Assembly (NCBI GenBank): GCA_964247055.1
Contig: OZ176050.1
Location: 3,472,001 to 3,536,000, forward strand
DNA: 64,000 nt
Direction: 5' to 3'
Source of the DNA: Paragordius varius
Taxonomy: Eukaryota; Nematomorpha
The notes beneath the pieces were generated by a model. It was given only the letters and a program-made list of their open reading frames with translations, ran no database searches and had not been told where the DNA came from. Of the stretch, positions 54,072 to 64,000 are shown in pieces; the stretch's first letter is position 1, and the number at the start of each line of letters is the position of its first letter. The position numbers were made by a program, and so were the translations under genes.

Positions 54072-54254
54072 ATAAGGATTGTTGAAATATCATGCATAAA
54101 AAACATTTTAGATATTAGTGTGTCCAATTTTAGTCTGTTCCCAACGCCTTAAAAGTTTTTTTTACTTAAAAAAATATTTAAAATAAAATCTTAAAATTTT
54201 TGATAAAATTTAATTTATTATAATTGAATTACAAATAAATCATCTCAATTTAAC

Positions 54255-54410
54255 AGAGGTATCTACCAGGACTAATGTGGTCCGCTAACCCAGATGACCT
54301 CTGGTGAGACATATGCCCAAAAGAATTTCTCGAGTAGGTTAAGATTTAAAAGATGACAAAGAAGAAACTAAAATCAGCCATGATTCCGAAAATTCAATAA
54401 GTATAATTGT
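54255..54410 (+). repeat. Degenerate copy of the tandem unit found at 63,480-64,000
   Basis: GTGGTCCGCTAACCC, CTCTGGTGAGACATA, AAAGAATTTCTCGAGTAGG correspond to GGGGGCCGCCAACCC, TTCTGGCGAGACAAA and AAGGAATTGTTTCAAGG at 63,640-63,690. In frame TSGET is retained, but stops interrupt the rest. Confidence 0.6.
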
Positions 54411-56100
54411 AAACAAGGAACAAATCAAAATGTCGCTTATAAAAAATAAATCATCCTATTCAGTCTCTGGAAACCCAAAGCCAGAATACTTATTATCAAT
54501 CTAAAAACCTGAATAGTTTAATCTCAAAAGTTACCGAGCTTAAAGTATTAAATAATCTACATATTTGAAAACTTGATTAAAATTTAATAATCAAACTGGT
54601 CCTGTATTAGATAAAAATAGCTTAAAATTTTATAAATGCATAATTCCAATGTGAGAAAACCACAAAATACTATTGAAACGAACTGCCGTTATTAAAAATA
54701 GATATCAAAAATTTTCTTATAAATTGCTTGAAAGTTTTCCAAAGTTAATTATTTATATTTTTCACCCATAATATACAGTTATTTGCGTATTTTCACGATT
54801 CAAAAAGATTAAAAAAATGGCGGCGAAAAAGTTTGATACAATTTTAAATAATTTTACATTTAAATTTTTTAAAAATGTTAAAAGAAAGCATGTCCTATGC
54901 TAAAAATGAAAAGCATGAAAAGTTAAACCTTGAAATACCACAGAATAAATATAAAAACCCTTTATTCAATGAAAATATCGATTATAAAATAACAATTAAT
55001 TTGCGCTTTCTTAAACGGTATAGCAAACGAAAATCATAAATTATTTTATTAGTTTTATTCTTATGCTTCTAAAAAATTAAATTCAATATAAATTTTAAAT
55101 TTTTTATTTTTATCCAATTAATATGAGGACTTTTATATAGCTAGTCCTAGTCAAATGTTGAATTTCTTGGTTTGTCATTAATATTTATATAAAAATTTAT
55201 AATAAACTTTAAATCCATGCCAAAATTTCAATAATACAAAGGGCTATATATAATATTATCGATTGAGAGACGTTGGAAGAAAAATTTTGAAAACTGTTTC
55301 AGATTTTTATTTTAAGTTATATGTTATTCTAGATTTCGCTAATCATCTCCTGCCCTCATGACATAACTGCTATGAGACGAGGAGAGTTATATCCAACTAT
55401 TTTTGAGTTAAAATTTTTTTAAAAACATAAAATTTTTATATTAGTATTTCAAATATACAGCATTTTGCCGCTAAATTTCCGAAAACTACCATTTTTGAAT
55501 GATTGAATAACCAATTAAATATAAACGATTTATTCGATTCAGATCTCGCAATTATTTCTTCTTCATCAGTTCTAGGGCGAAGTTTTTAGAGGTCCTGATA
55601 CAATTTAATTAAGTTCTTACCCTTTGATAATATAAGAGAAAATATAAACTGTATATTTTTTTATTAATTATAATTCAACCTACACCCTTAATATCTGAAT
55701 CGGTACTTTCAAAAACCAAAACCGTTTTCATAGCCCCCAAGGTAACAACTAAGCCATTAATCCCAATATCAATGTGGCCCTAGTATGAATTAACTCTCAT
55801 AAACAAGATTAAACCTTTCAAAAATTGTATTTGACGAGTACAAGGTTGTACTTCGATGGAAATCTTTTAGCTTAAAATGGAAATAAATAATTTTTATACA
55901 TCTACATTTTTTAGAAAATGTGGCAACTGGTTGTCAAGTTATTTTGAGGGCCCCAACAATGGTAGTTTCTCAACCAGGTATCCCTTAATATTAATTAATG
56001 ATCGGGTTGCAAAAGTTAATACCAAATCAACCAATACACCAACCGTTTGCTGGTAGTCTTCCTCTTATATCTGATAAATATTGCCATTTAATATCCATAA
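54411..56100. other. AT-rich DNA without recognised gene
   Basis: No open frame with family resemblance on either strand and no clear repeat structure. Confidence 0.45.
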
Positions 56101-56368
56101 TATACCATTTTCAATTCAAATTCACCCTTGAACAATTTGATAATACCATAAAAATAAATTATGTGTTTTCGTGATAACTCATCATTAATATGAAAAATAT
56201 TTTTTACATAGTTTACTATTTTTTCAGCATTATATTAATTTTAAACAGAATTTCATATTTTAAAAATATTATGTAATAAAGGTAAGATTTAATCTTAAAA
56301 AACAAATAATTTATTTTAGAGTGAACTTCAGTTCGAGGGTGATTTGAATATGAACTGTAAATGGTATA
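56101..56368. mobile_element. MITE family 1, copy 4
   Basis: Starts TATACCATTTTCAATTCAAA and ends GAACTGTAAATGGTATA, nearly perfect inverted ends. The interior matches copies 2 and 3. Confidence 0.9.
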
Positions 56369-57095
56369 TGTTAATGAAGGTAAATAAGTACATTTTCAAT
56401 TTTTAATATATGAGTTATATAATCAAATATTTAGATGGCCCTATACAGTATGAAAATTTTATGCTGGCCTATTTACATTGTTGGCCACAATCGGCATCAC
56501 CGTAGTAAGGGTAAAAACAGCTAAATTTTAAAATAAATCAATTTTCCCTTTTTTCTATTTAATTATGGATTTATAACACATTAATATATTACCAAGGACA
56601 AACAATAATGTCATAGCTCAGCATAAATAAACATACTGTAAAGGCAAAATTCAAGGATATTTTTTTAACGTATACATCTTTAATTCGATTATTATTGATT
56701 GCTAATCTATATTAAAAGATTTGAGGGAAAAAAATTGAATATTCCTCAAGTTGATATTTATTTAATACTATTATTATTAATTAGGTGTATTATCACATCT
56801 GTTTCGCCCGTATATGGTCTATTTTTACTAAAATTGCCATCTATTTCTGATAAAAATATTATATTTATGACTTATCTGCACCCTGTTTTGTAACATGTAA
56901 ATCATAAAAAATGTATATTAAACCTTTTTAATTGCTATTGGCTCAATTATGCATTTGAATCGATCTTGCAAAATGTTGTTCAAATAAATAAATTATGAAT
57001 CAAGAGGAGTATAGATAGTTAGTCTACCGAGTTGCATGTTGGATATATTAGTGTATCCTAATTAGCAGCAGAGACTAAGAGAAACCAAATTTTGT

Positions 57096-57187
57096 GACAG
57101 TGTTTACCACGTGTCATAGTGTGAGACGCGTTTCGTCCTTTTTGTGGACTCATCAGTCACACATAATGAACACGGGTAAACACTGTC
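57096..57187 (-). ncRNA. Hammerhead ribozyme, type I, intact core
   Basis: On the minus strand: CTGATGA (57,156-57,150), stem II GTCC/GGAC with loop ACAAAAA, GAAA (57,134-57,131), a self-complementary ACGCGT forming the tiny stem III, then GTC with cleavage expected after its C (57,125/57,124). Stem I is long: GTGTGA pairs with TCACAC next to the core, and outer sequences including GACAGTGTTTACC pair with GGTAAACACTGTC. All core nucleotides of the hammerhead consensus are present. Such short stem III ribozymes are known to cleave best as dimers. Confidence 0.9.
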
Positions 57188-57398
57188 AGTTCAGGAATTG
57201 TATATATATTGAGTTTTAGAGAATTTGAAACAAAAAGCTTAATCCTGGCTTAAGGATTATAAAGAGTCATAATATTTGGTTGAATTTTGGTATAATCGGT
57301 TGTCCAATATGGGCTCTAAGCTCTATAATATTCATTTGCCCGACCCTATTCGGTTTCAAATTTTCTAAAACTCAATATATATATACAATTCCTGAACT

Positions 57399-57490
57399 GA
57401 CACTGTTTACCCGTGTTAATTATGTGTGGCTGATGAGTCCACAAAAAGGACAAAACGCGTCTCACACTATGACACATGGTAAACACTGTC
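57399..57490 (+). ncRNA. Hammerhead ribozyme, type I, core mutation
   Basis: The mirror copy on the plus strand has CTGATGA (57,430-57,436), stem II GTCC/GGAC with loop ACAAAAA, and GTC at 57,459-57,461. The GAAA element reads AAAA (57,452-57,455). The lost G corresponds to G12, the general base, so strong loss of self-cleavage is expected. Stem I remains pairable, with a G-U pair next to the core. Confidence 0.85.
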
Positions 57491-57840
57491 AACAAAATTT
57501 GGTTTCTTTTAGTCTCTGTTGCTAATTAGGATATACTAATATATCCAACCTGCAACTCGGTAGACCAACTATCTATACTCCTCTTGATTTATAAATTATA
57601 AGGAGATGGCACCTTCGGCCATAAATTTTTTTGATTTTCTAAATAAATTATGTTTGCACAAATTTATACTATGGCTGATATTGTTAGAGCTCTCTCACTC
57701 AAAGCTTAAGGGGCTAAACCAATTTTGGTTTTATATTACAAGTCATTTCCAAGTCTCTTGGGTATTTCGAAAATCGCTTCAAATTTAGGTTATTTCCATA
57801 TGGTGGCGCCTTTCACTGTAAGTGGAACACATGTGTCTAA

Positions 57841-58413
57841 CACTTCGATTCAAATTGGGGTATCTAAATATCCCAGACTGAATTTGAATTGGGATTTTAA
57901 AAAAACTACTGTAGGAAACGGTCCTAATTTAAATTTATGCTTCTATCCTAATAAAAATTATATAAATATACCAAAATATCTCAATAAAATTTTGTTTTGC
58001 AAAAAAAGTTTCATGTACTACTTCGACGCCATTTTGATTTTATAAAATTTATGCAAAATATCGTCTTCATTTAATTTTAAGGGTAATAAAACTTATTTTT
58101 TATTTAAATTACATCTAACATTGATAGAAATGGAAAAATGTGTTTATTTGGTGTTATTTTTCAATTTTACCATTGTAAGCATGTCACGTTGACTAAATTT
58201 TTACCTTTCGGTTTTAGCTTAAAATAAGTAATATCAAGTATTTTTGAATAAATTTTATATATTTTGTGCTTATTAATGTTATATAAATGAAAGATTTGCC
58301 ATGGTTTCGATTCCTTCCATATTTTTTCAAGAATTTAATTTTAAACAGGCCTGGGGTATTTAACTACCCCAATTTGAATCGAAGGACTAAAATGAACGTG
58401 TTGTATCCAAGTG
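57841..58413. mobile_element. piggyBac-like MITE, copy B
   Basis: Inverted relative to copy A at 2,021. The right end reads GAACGTGTTGTATCCAAGTG followed by TTAA (58,414-58,417). The left end starts CACTTCGATTCAAATTGGGG after CTAA, a one-base variant of TTAA. The blocks GGGGTATTTAACTACCCCAA and AAACGGTCCTAATTTAAATT are shared with copy A. Confidence 0.7.
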
Positions 58414-58784
58414 TTAAATGAATAATGTGCTGTAAAACTTTTGGATCCATACTAGTAATAACTAAAACCACTATTAGTCTCAATGGATGAATGGCTTTTA
58501 TAATATTTTTGGGTAGTTTTTCAAAAAATATCTTAATACCGGGAGACGTTAGAATCTGATTAAAAAGCGGCAGACTGTGCTCGGGCAGCTTAACTCAATC
58601 GTAAAAATGACTAGACTAAGGGCTGATTCAAGTTTTTATAAATAATTTTATATTTTTTGCATTAAATATTTTTATTTAATGTACATGATTGGGTTTAAGT
58701 TTGACCTAATAATGTAACATTGATTGTCAAAGCGTTATTTTATTTGAGGTCTCATTATAACAATCATTTAATTTTTACAAAATC

Positions 58785-59410
58785 ATTAATTTAATAAAAC
58801 ACTCAAAAAATATTTACATAATATCCTTAATGTTTTATATTTGCTCTAATTGAGCATCATATACCTAACTTTATATATCCTACAAAAAATCTTATATATT
58901 GGTCTCGACCGGAATCCCAATTTGATATTCAAAACACATTTATTACAAATAATCTTCAGTTACTATGTTTAAGTGTCACAAAGTTATAAAAAACACCTTG
59001 TTATCATCTAATCCCATTAGCGATTGCAATGCACAGGCTAACACTTTAGGTTGATTATTTAATTTACTTTTACTTTTAATACTCTTAAACCATGGATGAC
59101 AAATCATACAATACAATTATTTGATTGATAAAATTATATAATAGAAAAATTTATTTGATAAAAATTATTAGATTCTAAAGTTTTTAAGAAAACACAGATC
59201 TAGTCAAAAATTGTAATTCTAAGTGATTTATAAAAAATATTTATTCAATGAAGAAGGCCCTCTTGATATGGATATCCCAGAATTAAAAAATACATTATTT
59301 TGTGGGAAATTCAATATATATATATTTGATATAAAATGTTATACGATTTATTATGGAAAAAATCTACTTAGAAAAACTATAAAACTCCGAAAGAATTAGG
59401 TATTATGCTA
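58785..59410. repeat. Dispersed repeat, left part of a segmental duplication, copy 2
   Basis: Matches 50,805-51,320 in the same orientation; see that entry. It lacks the family-2 MITE that follows the first copy. About 70 bases present here (TTGGTCTCGACCGGAATCCC region) are missing there. Confidence 0.8.
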
Positions 59411-59559
59411 AATTATTTCATAATCCTATTTTTATAAAATTTAATTTATCATAATCATAAAAATACAGTGCACGAATAAGATATTATGGTGCTTTTAGTT
59501 TTGGGTCTCACGAGTCATCTAATTTAATATTTGTGGATTATCTCGATATATTATTTAAT

Positions 59560-60805
59560 AGCTATGATCTCATAGGAATTTCTAAATGTTGCATTCATAC
59601 TAAAATATTGTTTACTGGTGTAAAGGCCCCAAATTGACGGCTAACAGAAAAACCGCTATTCTATAATTTTTACCTTTTTTAATATTTAAATATTGAACTC
59701 CTATGGCTTAAGTTTTTTGAAATTATCTCCAAAGCCTCGCCATTTTTGGACTCCTACCCATGGGCTTATATGGAAAAAGCGCTGAAACCATCGTCTCATG
59801 GGTTATTCGAAAAAATACCTCAACACTAAATAGTATGGCGTATTTTTAGGGCATAAAGGCCTCCAATTAACGTCTAATATAAAAAGGCCTAACCTTAATT
59901 TTTACCTAGTTACGGGTATTTGAACTTTAAATGAGCTCATATGGCATAAGTTTTCTTTAAAATAGTTCCAAAACAACGTAATTTATATATAGTGGCGCCT
60001 TCCAACCCAGAGGCTGATACCAAGAAATCGCCTGATAAAAATTTTTTCCTTTATACGGAGAATACCTGGAATCATGATTGATTCCATATGCTCTTATTAT
60101 TTTTTGGGAAGATTGCCTCAAAATTAATAAATCATTCTATGGTGGCGCATTTTTCAAGGCGTGAAGGGCCTAATTAACGGCTAATTTTAAAAAACCGTAC
60201 GATCTAAATTTTGGACTTTTGATAAAACTTTAAGCAGCTATTTAACCTCATATAGGTTTCCTGAAATTTAGCCCCAAAAGCACGCTATTTCGATATGACG
60301 GGTCACTTTTTCGCGGGTAGCTCCTTACGCAGCAGCTCATCAAAGAAACGCTTGACTAAATTTTTTGCCTGTTAACAGGGAATACGTGGAATCCTTATTG
60401 AATTTTTACGGTCTCATACCTTGGGCGAAAAATAAAATCAAAAAAAATTATTTTTGTGGACTTTGTTTTTTAAAAAAATGGCATTTTACGGGGGAGAGCG
60501 GGTAAAAAGAGGGCCTAAATTAAAAAAGCGAGCCGACTATGTTGGGCGCAATCGAAAATAAGTAAACAAAAGTCATGTTTGAAATTGAATGGTCCCACGC
60601 GTTCTCTGGAAAATTGTATCAAAGACACGATTTTAAAACCCGTTTTTTACACAGGATGGGACCGAACTGGAGGCCTGATTCAAAAAAGGCGAAATTGTGG
60701 GGGCATTCATTAATGATTATATATTTTCGATATTTGGATTTGAATGGGTCTACCGGTTTTCATGAAACAGATCACAAACCACTTTCTATTTTTATAAATA
60801 TATAG
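59560..60805 (+). repeat. Subrepeat element, copy 4
   Basis: Fewer units of about 310 bp than the other copies, but the same end block: GAGAGCGGGTAAAAAGAGGG, CCGACTATGTTGGGCGC, CCGGTTTTCATGAAACAG and terminus AAATATATAG. Same orientation as 52,360-54,071. Confidence 0.82.
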
Positions 60806-61159
60806 TAATTTATAAAATCTGTCGATCCTTTTAAAATAAGCAAGTTTTCCCAAAAATGAACGCAAAAAAGGCGAGATTGCTACTGTGACAGTCTCATTAA
60901 CAATATATTTTGATTTCATAAATATTTTATTGAAAAAATTTGGGCGAATTTTACAAGTTATAGATAAGTAACTAAAGAATATATTTTCCTAATTAAAACT
61001 CAAAATCAAAGGCACTTTAAAATCCTTATAGATTTTTTTATCAAAATATATTTTTTTACAACATTTTTTTGTGTGTGCACTGTGTATTTATTTAAGTTTT
61101 ATAATTATTTTGAATCAAAGAAAGAGATGAAAGATATTTAAAATCCATACCTCTTAAAT

Positions 61160-62739
61160 TAATGTGACCAGATATTTTGAACCCTGGCGCAGTACAAAAT
61201 TAAATACTTTGCCTATTTTTTACACCAGATTTTCGGTGCGTTATATTAAATGATATTGTTTGTTACTATTTATAAGCTTATTAATAGAAACAATTAAAAT
61301 CCAACAATAAATTTATTAAAAATTTCATATATATGTATGTGCATATAATTATATCATTTGTCAAATATATGGATATATAAATAATATTATAATGGTATGT
61401 TTTAAAAAATGCTAATTGTCAAAAACAATATTACCAAATTTATGATAACAAAAATAGAGGGAAACAATATATCTGGTTTTTATATTAGGTTGCTGTGCAG
61501 ATAAAATCATTCACACACGATCTTATGAAAGTTCTGTTCCATAGCTTTTTGAAAAAAATGACTATTTAACAGCAGAGAAAACTATGCGTTGAGGAAATAA
61601 ATAGGTGAATGGATAGAAATTTAAATGCCGACTTTGCTACAGTGTAAAATTCAAAAATAATATAAATAGTTCTGAGTCCACCCAGTCAATAGTATATGAC
61701 GTGACATATAATAATAATTATTTTTTTAAGATTTATGTATTTGTGCCAATAATTTATGGTTTTGCGAAATTTTATTTAAAAAAGCTTCACAATTTTTTTC
61801 TGTTTTAGGTTTGACTATTACAATTACTTACAAGGTATCTATTATGAGTTGTGTTTTTTCCGTAGCCATATTATGTTTGTAAGAGAAAAATGAATATGGT
61901 AAAAAACATGTTACCTGTGTTTAAGAATCGTTGGGTTTTATTTTATGGTTTTGTTGATGGTCGCTATTGATTTTGTAACGCCTCATTAAACACAAAGTCA
62001 CGGAAAAAAAAATTAAAATGAAAAGAATTGATAAAAAAATTATGTGTGTGCCAAAATTAAAATAGGTCTATAAATTTGTTCATGCAAAGAATGAAAGGAA
62101 AACTGGCTACAAATTAAAGTTTAGGGGAGCAAAAAATTTAGGAACATACCTCCTACCTAAAACATAAAAAAATATTTTTATCCTACAAGGTTATATAGAA
62201 AAAACAAATTATATGTTACGGAAATAATTTTAAAAATTTTCTGTTTGATATTTATAATTATTAAATTCAAACAAAACTTAATTTAGCTGAAACTTATATG
62301 AAACAAAAATGAATTTTCAAAAGATTAAATTAGTAAAATATTAATTTATTTTGTGTTTATTTTTGAAGTCGCTTTTGCGGAAGCCGTAATTGAAAGGTTG
62401 GCCTAAATCTGGAGTCTGATATTTATAGTTCGGCCACTGCGCGAATGGCTGCACTCATAAGCGATTTGTTCAAAACCCAACTCCATGTATAATTAGAGCA
62501 GAAAATAAAATATTAAAATTAAAAAAGGCCATAGTTTTTTACCGCTAAAGGAATCATTTATTTTTTATTTTAACAAAGGGTACTCTATCAAATTATACAA
62601 AAAAATTGTATAAATAAAAGGTAACATATTTATAAAAAAAATTATTCCAAAGCAGTGCAAAAGTCAGCGCAGTACAGGCGCGGTTTTTTTTCGAAAACCC
62701 AGTACTGTACTGCGAAAAACAGCCTATCTGGTCACTTTA
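61160..62739. mobile_element. Non-autonomous hAT-type element, 1,580 bp
   Basis: Termini TAATGTGACCAGATA and TATCTGGTCACTTTA are inverted. The 8-bp direct repeat TCTTAAAT flanks it exactly (61,152-61,159 and 62,740-62,747). Inner inverted blocks contain GCAGTAC. No transposase frame. Confidence 0.85.
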
Positions 62740-62752
62740 TCTTAAATAGATA

Positions 62753-63125
62753 TTCATTATGTTCAGTATATTTCCCAACAAAGCTGTGAGTCATATATTC
62801 CATTTTTCAATCAATAGCAGCATTTTTCAAAATGCGACACTTTTGAAGCAAAAACAACTAAAAAAATGCATCTGCTTAAAAAATTGCTGCGTTGTTTGAA
62901 AAATTGAATATGATCTTTGAATAAATATGTAAACAATTGAATTCATTGACAAGAAAGAGTAACCAAAATTTAATTAAATTAAATAATCTATGATTAGGAA
63001 TTGAAATATAAAATAATTTAAAAAAAAATTTTCATCACAAATGTTTCAAATCGCCAAAAGTATCTTCCTAATAAAATTTTAAACTCTGACTCACAGCTTT
63101 GTTGGGAAATATACTGAATAATGAA
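62753..63125. mobile_element. MITE with TA target duplication, 373 bp
   Basis: Inverted ends TTCATTATGTTCAGTATATT and AATATACTGAATAATGAA, extending through CCCAACAAAGCTGTGAGTC, flanked by TA (62,751-62,752 and 63,126-63,127). It stands 13 bases from the hAT-type element. The interior is AT-rich. Confidence 0.82.
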
Positions 63126-63479
63126 TATCTAACTAAAAGGTATGGATTAATATATTACATCTTCTTAATTCTAATTAATTCTAAACTTAAATAAATACAC
63201 AGGACACAAAAAAAGTATCGTAAAAATATATGCTTTGGTATGAAAATCTATCAAGATTTATATAGTGCTTTTGGTTTTGGGTTTGAATAAGGAATATATT
63301 CCTTTTTGCTGAAAATTTTCTATTAGTCGTAAAATTCGCTCATAAATTTTTAAAGAAAATTACCGGATTATTAGAGATTAATAAAAAACATCCTAAGCAA
63401 TGAATTAAAAGGTTAATTAAGTAAATTATTCGACCTGTTTTGGTACAATTTTATCACAAATTTATAAATTTTTAGATAA

Positions 63480-64000
63480 GAATTTTTCACGGTTAAGACA
63501 AAGAATAGCTTTTAATTATAAATTATCAATATAAAAAATCTAAAGTCTGAAATTTATTTTTTTTTAAATAAATTACATCCAGACTGCGAAATTGAAAGTC
63601 TAGATATATCTTCTCACACGTCTTCCAAAGACAATGGGGGCCGCCAACCCCATATGGCTTCTGGCGAGACAAACAAATTAAGGAATTGTTTCAAGGTTAA
63701 GAAAAACGTAAACCGCGATAACTCGGATTCAACACATGCAACGACGTCAGCGATCACAGGTTTATATTTTTATTTTTTGTTACTGTAGAATGTGTTCCAT
63801 TTATATTTTAATAAATTTTTGGTATTGGATAAGAAATTTCCACGGTTAAGACAAAGAATAGCTTTAAATTTCTAAATTATCAATATAAAAAAATAATGTT
63901 TGCTAATTTTTTATATAAATTACATCCAGACTGCGAAATTGAAAGTCTAGATATACCTTCTCACACGTCCTCCAGATGCAATGGGGGCCGCCAACCCCAT
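63480..64000 (+). repeat. Tandem repeat, period about 352 bp, running off the window
   Basis: One full unit and part of a second: CACGGTTAAGACAAAGAATA at 63,489 recurs at about 63,842. Blocks near 63,580-63,650 recur near 63,930-64,000. Between 63,570 and 63,750 the unit has an open frame, LHPDCEIESLDISSHTSS, then NGGRQPHMASGETNKL, ending before a possible donor gtttat. The second unit keeps this frame with substitutions. Confidence 0.85.

Larger units (their letters stand above)
56997..57590. mobile_element. Palindromic element with a hammerhead ribozyme in each arm
   Basis: The left arm (about 56,997-57,232) and right arm (about 57,356-57,590) are near-perfect reverse complements around a central part of about 120 bp. 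A perfect 9-bp direct repeat ATAAATTAT flanks it (56,988-56,996 and 57,591-57,599), so it is a discrete insertion. The termini read GAATCAAGAGGAGTATAG and, at the right, CTATACTCCTCTTGATTT. Each arm contains a type I hammerhead ribozyme, pointing outward. There is no coding capacity. Hammerheads with a tiny stem III occur in Penelope-like elements and in satellite or retrozyme repeats; the head-to-head layout suggests a derivative of one of these, but the class is not established. Confidence 0.88.

Noticed and set aside
60710-60919. Minus-strand 69-codon open frame at the end of subrepeat copy 4
   Set aside because: It reads through the repeat terminus into unique DNA; the corresponding frame in the other copies differs, so it is not coding.

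Overview
The window looks like nuclear DNA of an invertebrate animal. It is very AT-rich, the genes have many GT-AG introns, and the three protein genes are metazoan types: an ELK/TCF-class ETS factor, a DDX54/Dbp10 RNA helicase and an extracellular protein made of ZP-N domains. I cannot assign a phylum from the sequence alone. Introns and intergenic DNA are packed with transposon remains, mostly short non-autonomous elements whose termini and target-site duplications are still readable.

Layout. 1-13,771 (+): the 3' two-thirds of a DDX54-type helicase gene. Ten exons are visible and every junction is phase-consistent; the upstream exons lie before base 1. Its introns hold half of a foldback element, a piggyBac-like MITE, a 158-bp tandem duplication and two LINE insertions. 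13,772-20,283: non-coding DNA with a nested hAT/MITE insertion. 20,284-24,047 (+): a complete four-exon ELK-like gene of 964 codons. 24,048-26,061: convergent 3' flank. 26,084 to about 45,886 (-): a gene reconstructed here exon by exon. It encodes at least six tandem ZP-N modules with four cysteines each. Every module is split over a first-half and a second-half exon, and the phases fit throughout. Its introns carry a perfectly bounded 4,500-bp palindromic foldback element (27,200-31,699) and two inverted 1.8-kb repeat arms that enclose several exons. 46,600-64,000: no convincing gene. It contains a segmental duplication built on an element with about 310-bp internal subrepeats, several MITEs, two hAT-type elements, a tandem array with a conserved reading frame at the right edge, and a 594-bp palindromic element with a hammerhead ribozyme in each arm.

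The strongest novelty candidates are the head-to-head hammerhead-ribozyme element with a 9-bp target-site duplication (56,997-57,590), the tandem ZP-N gene with exon-pair duplication, and the Tc1/mariner-type foldback element whose arms are arrays of about 120-bp units carrying splice-donor-like sites. No CRISPR array or bacterial-type operon is present, and I found no intact tRNA or rRNA gene.
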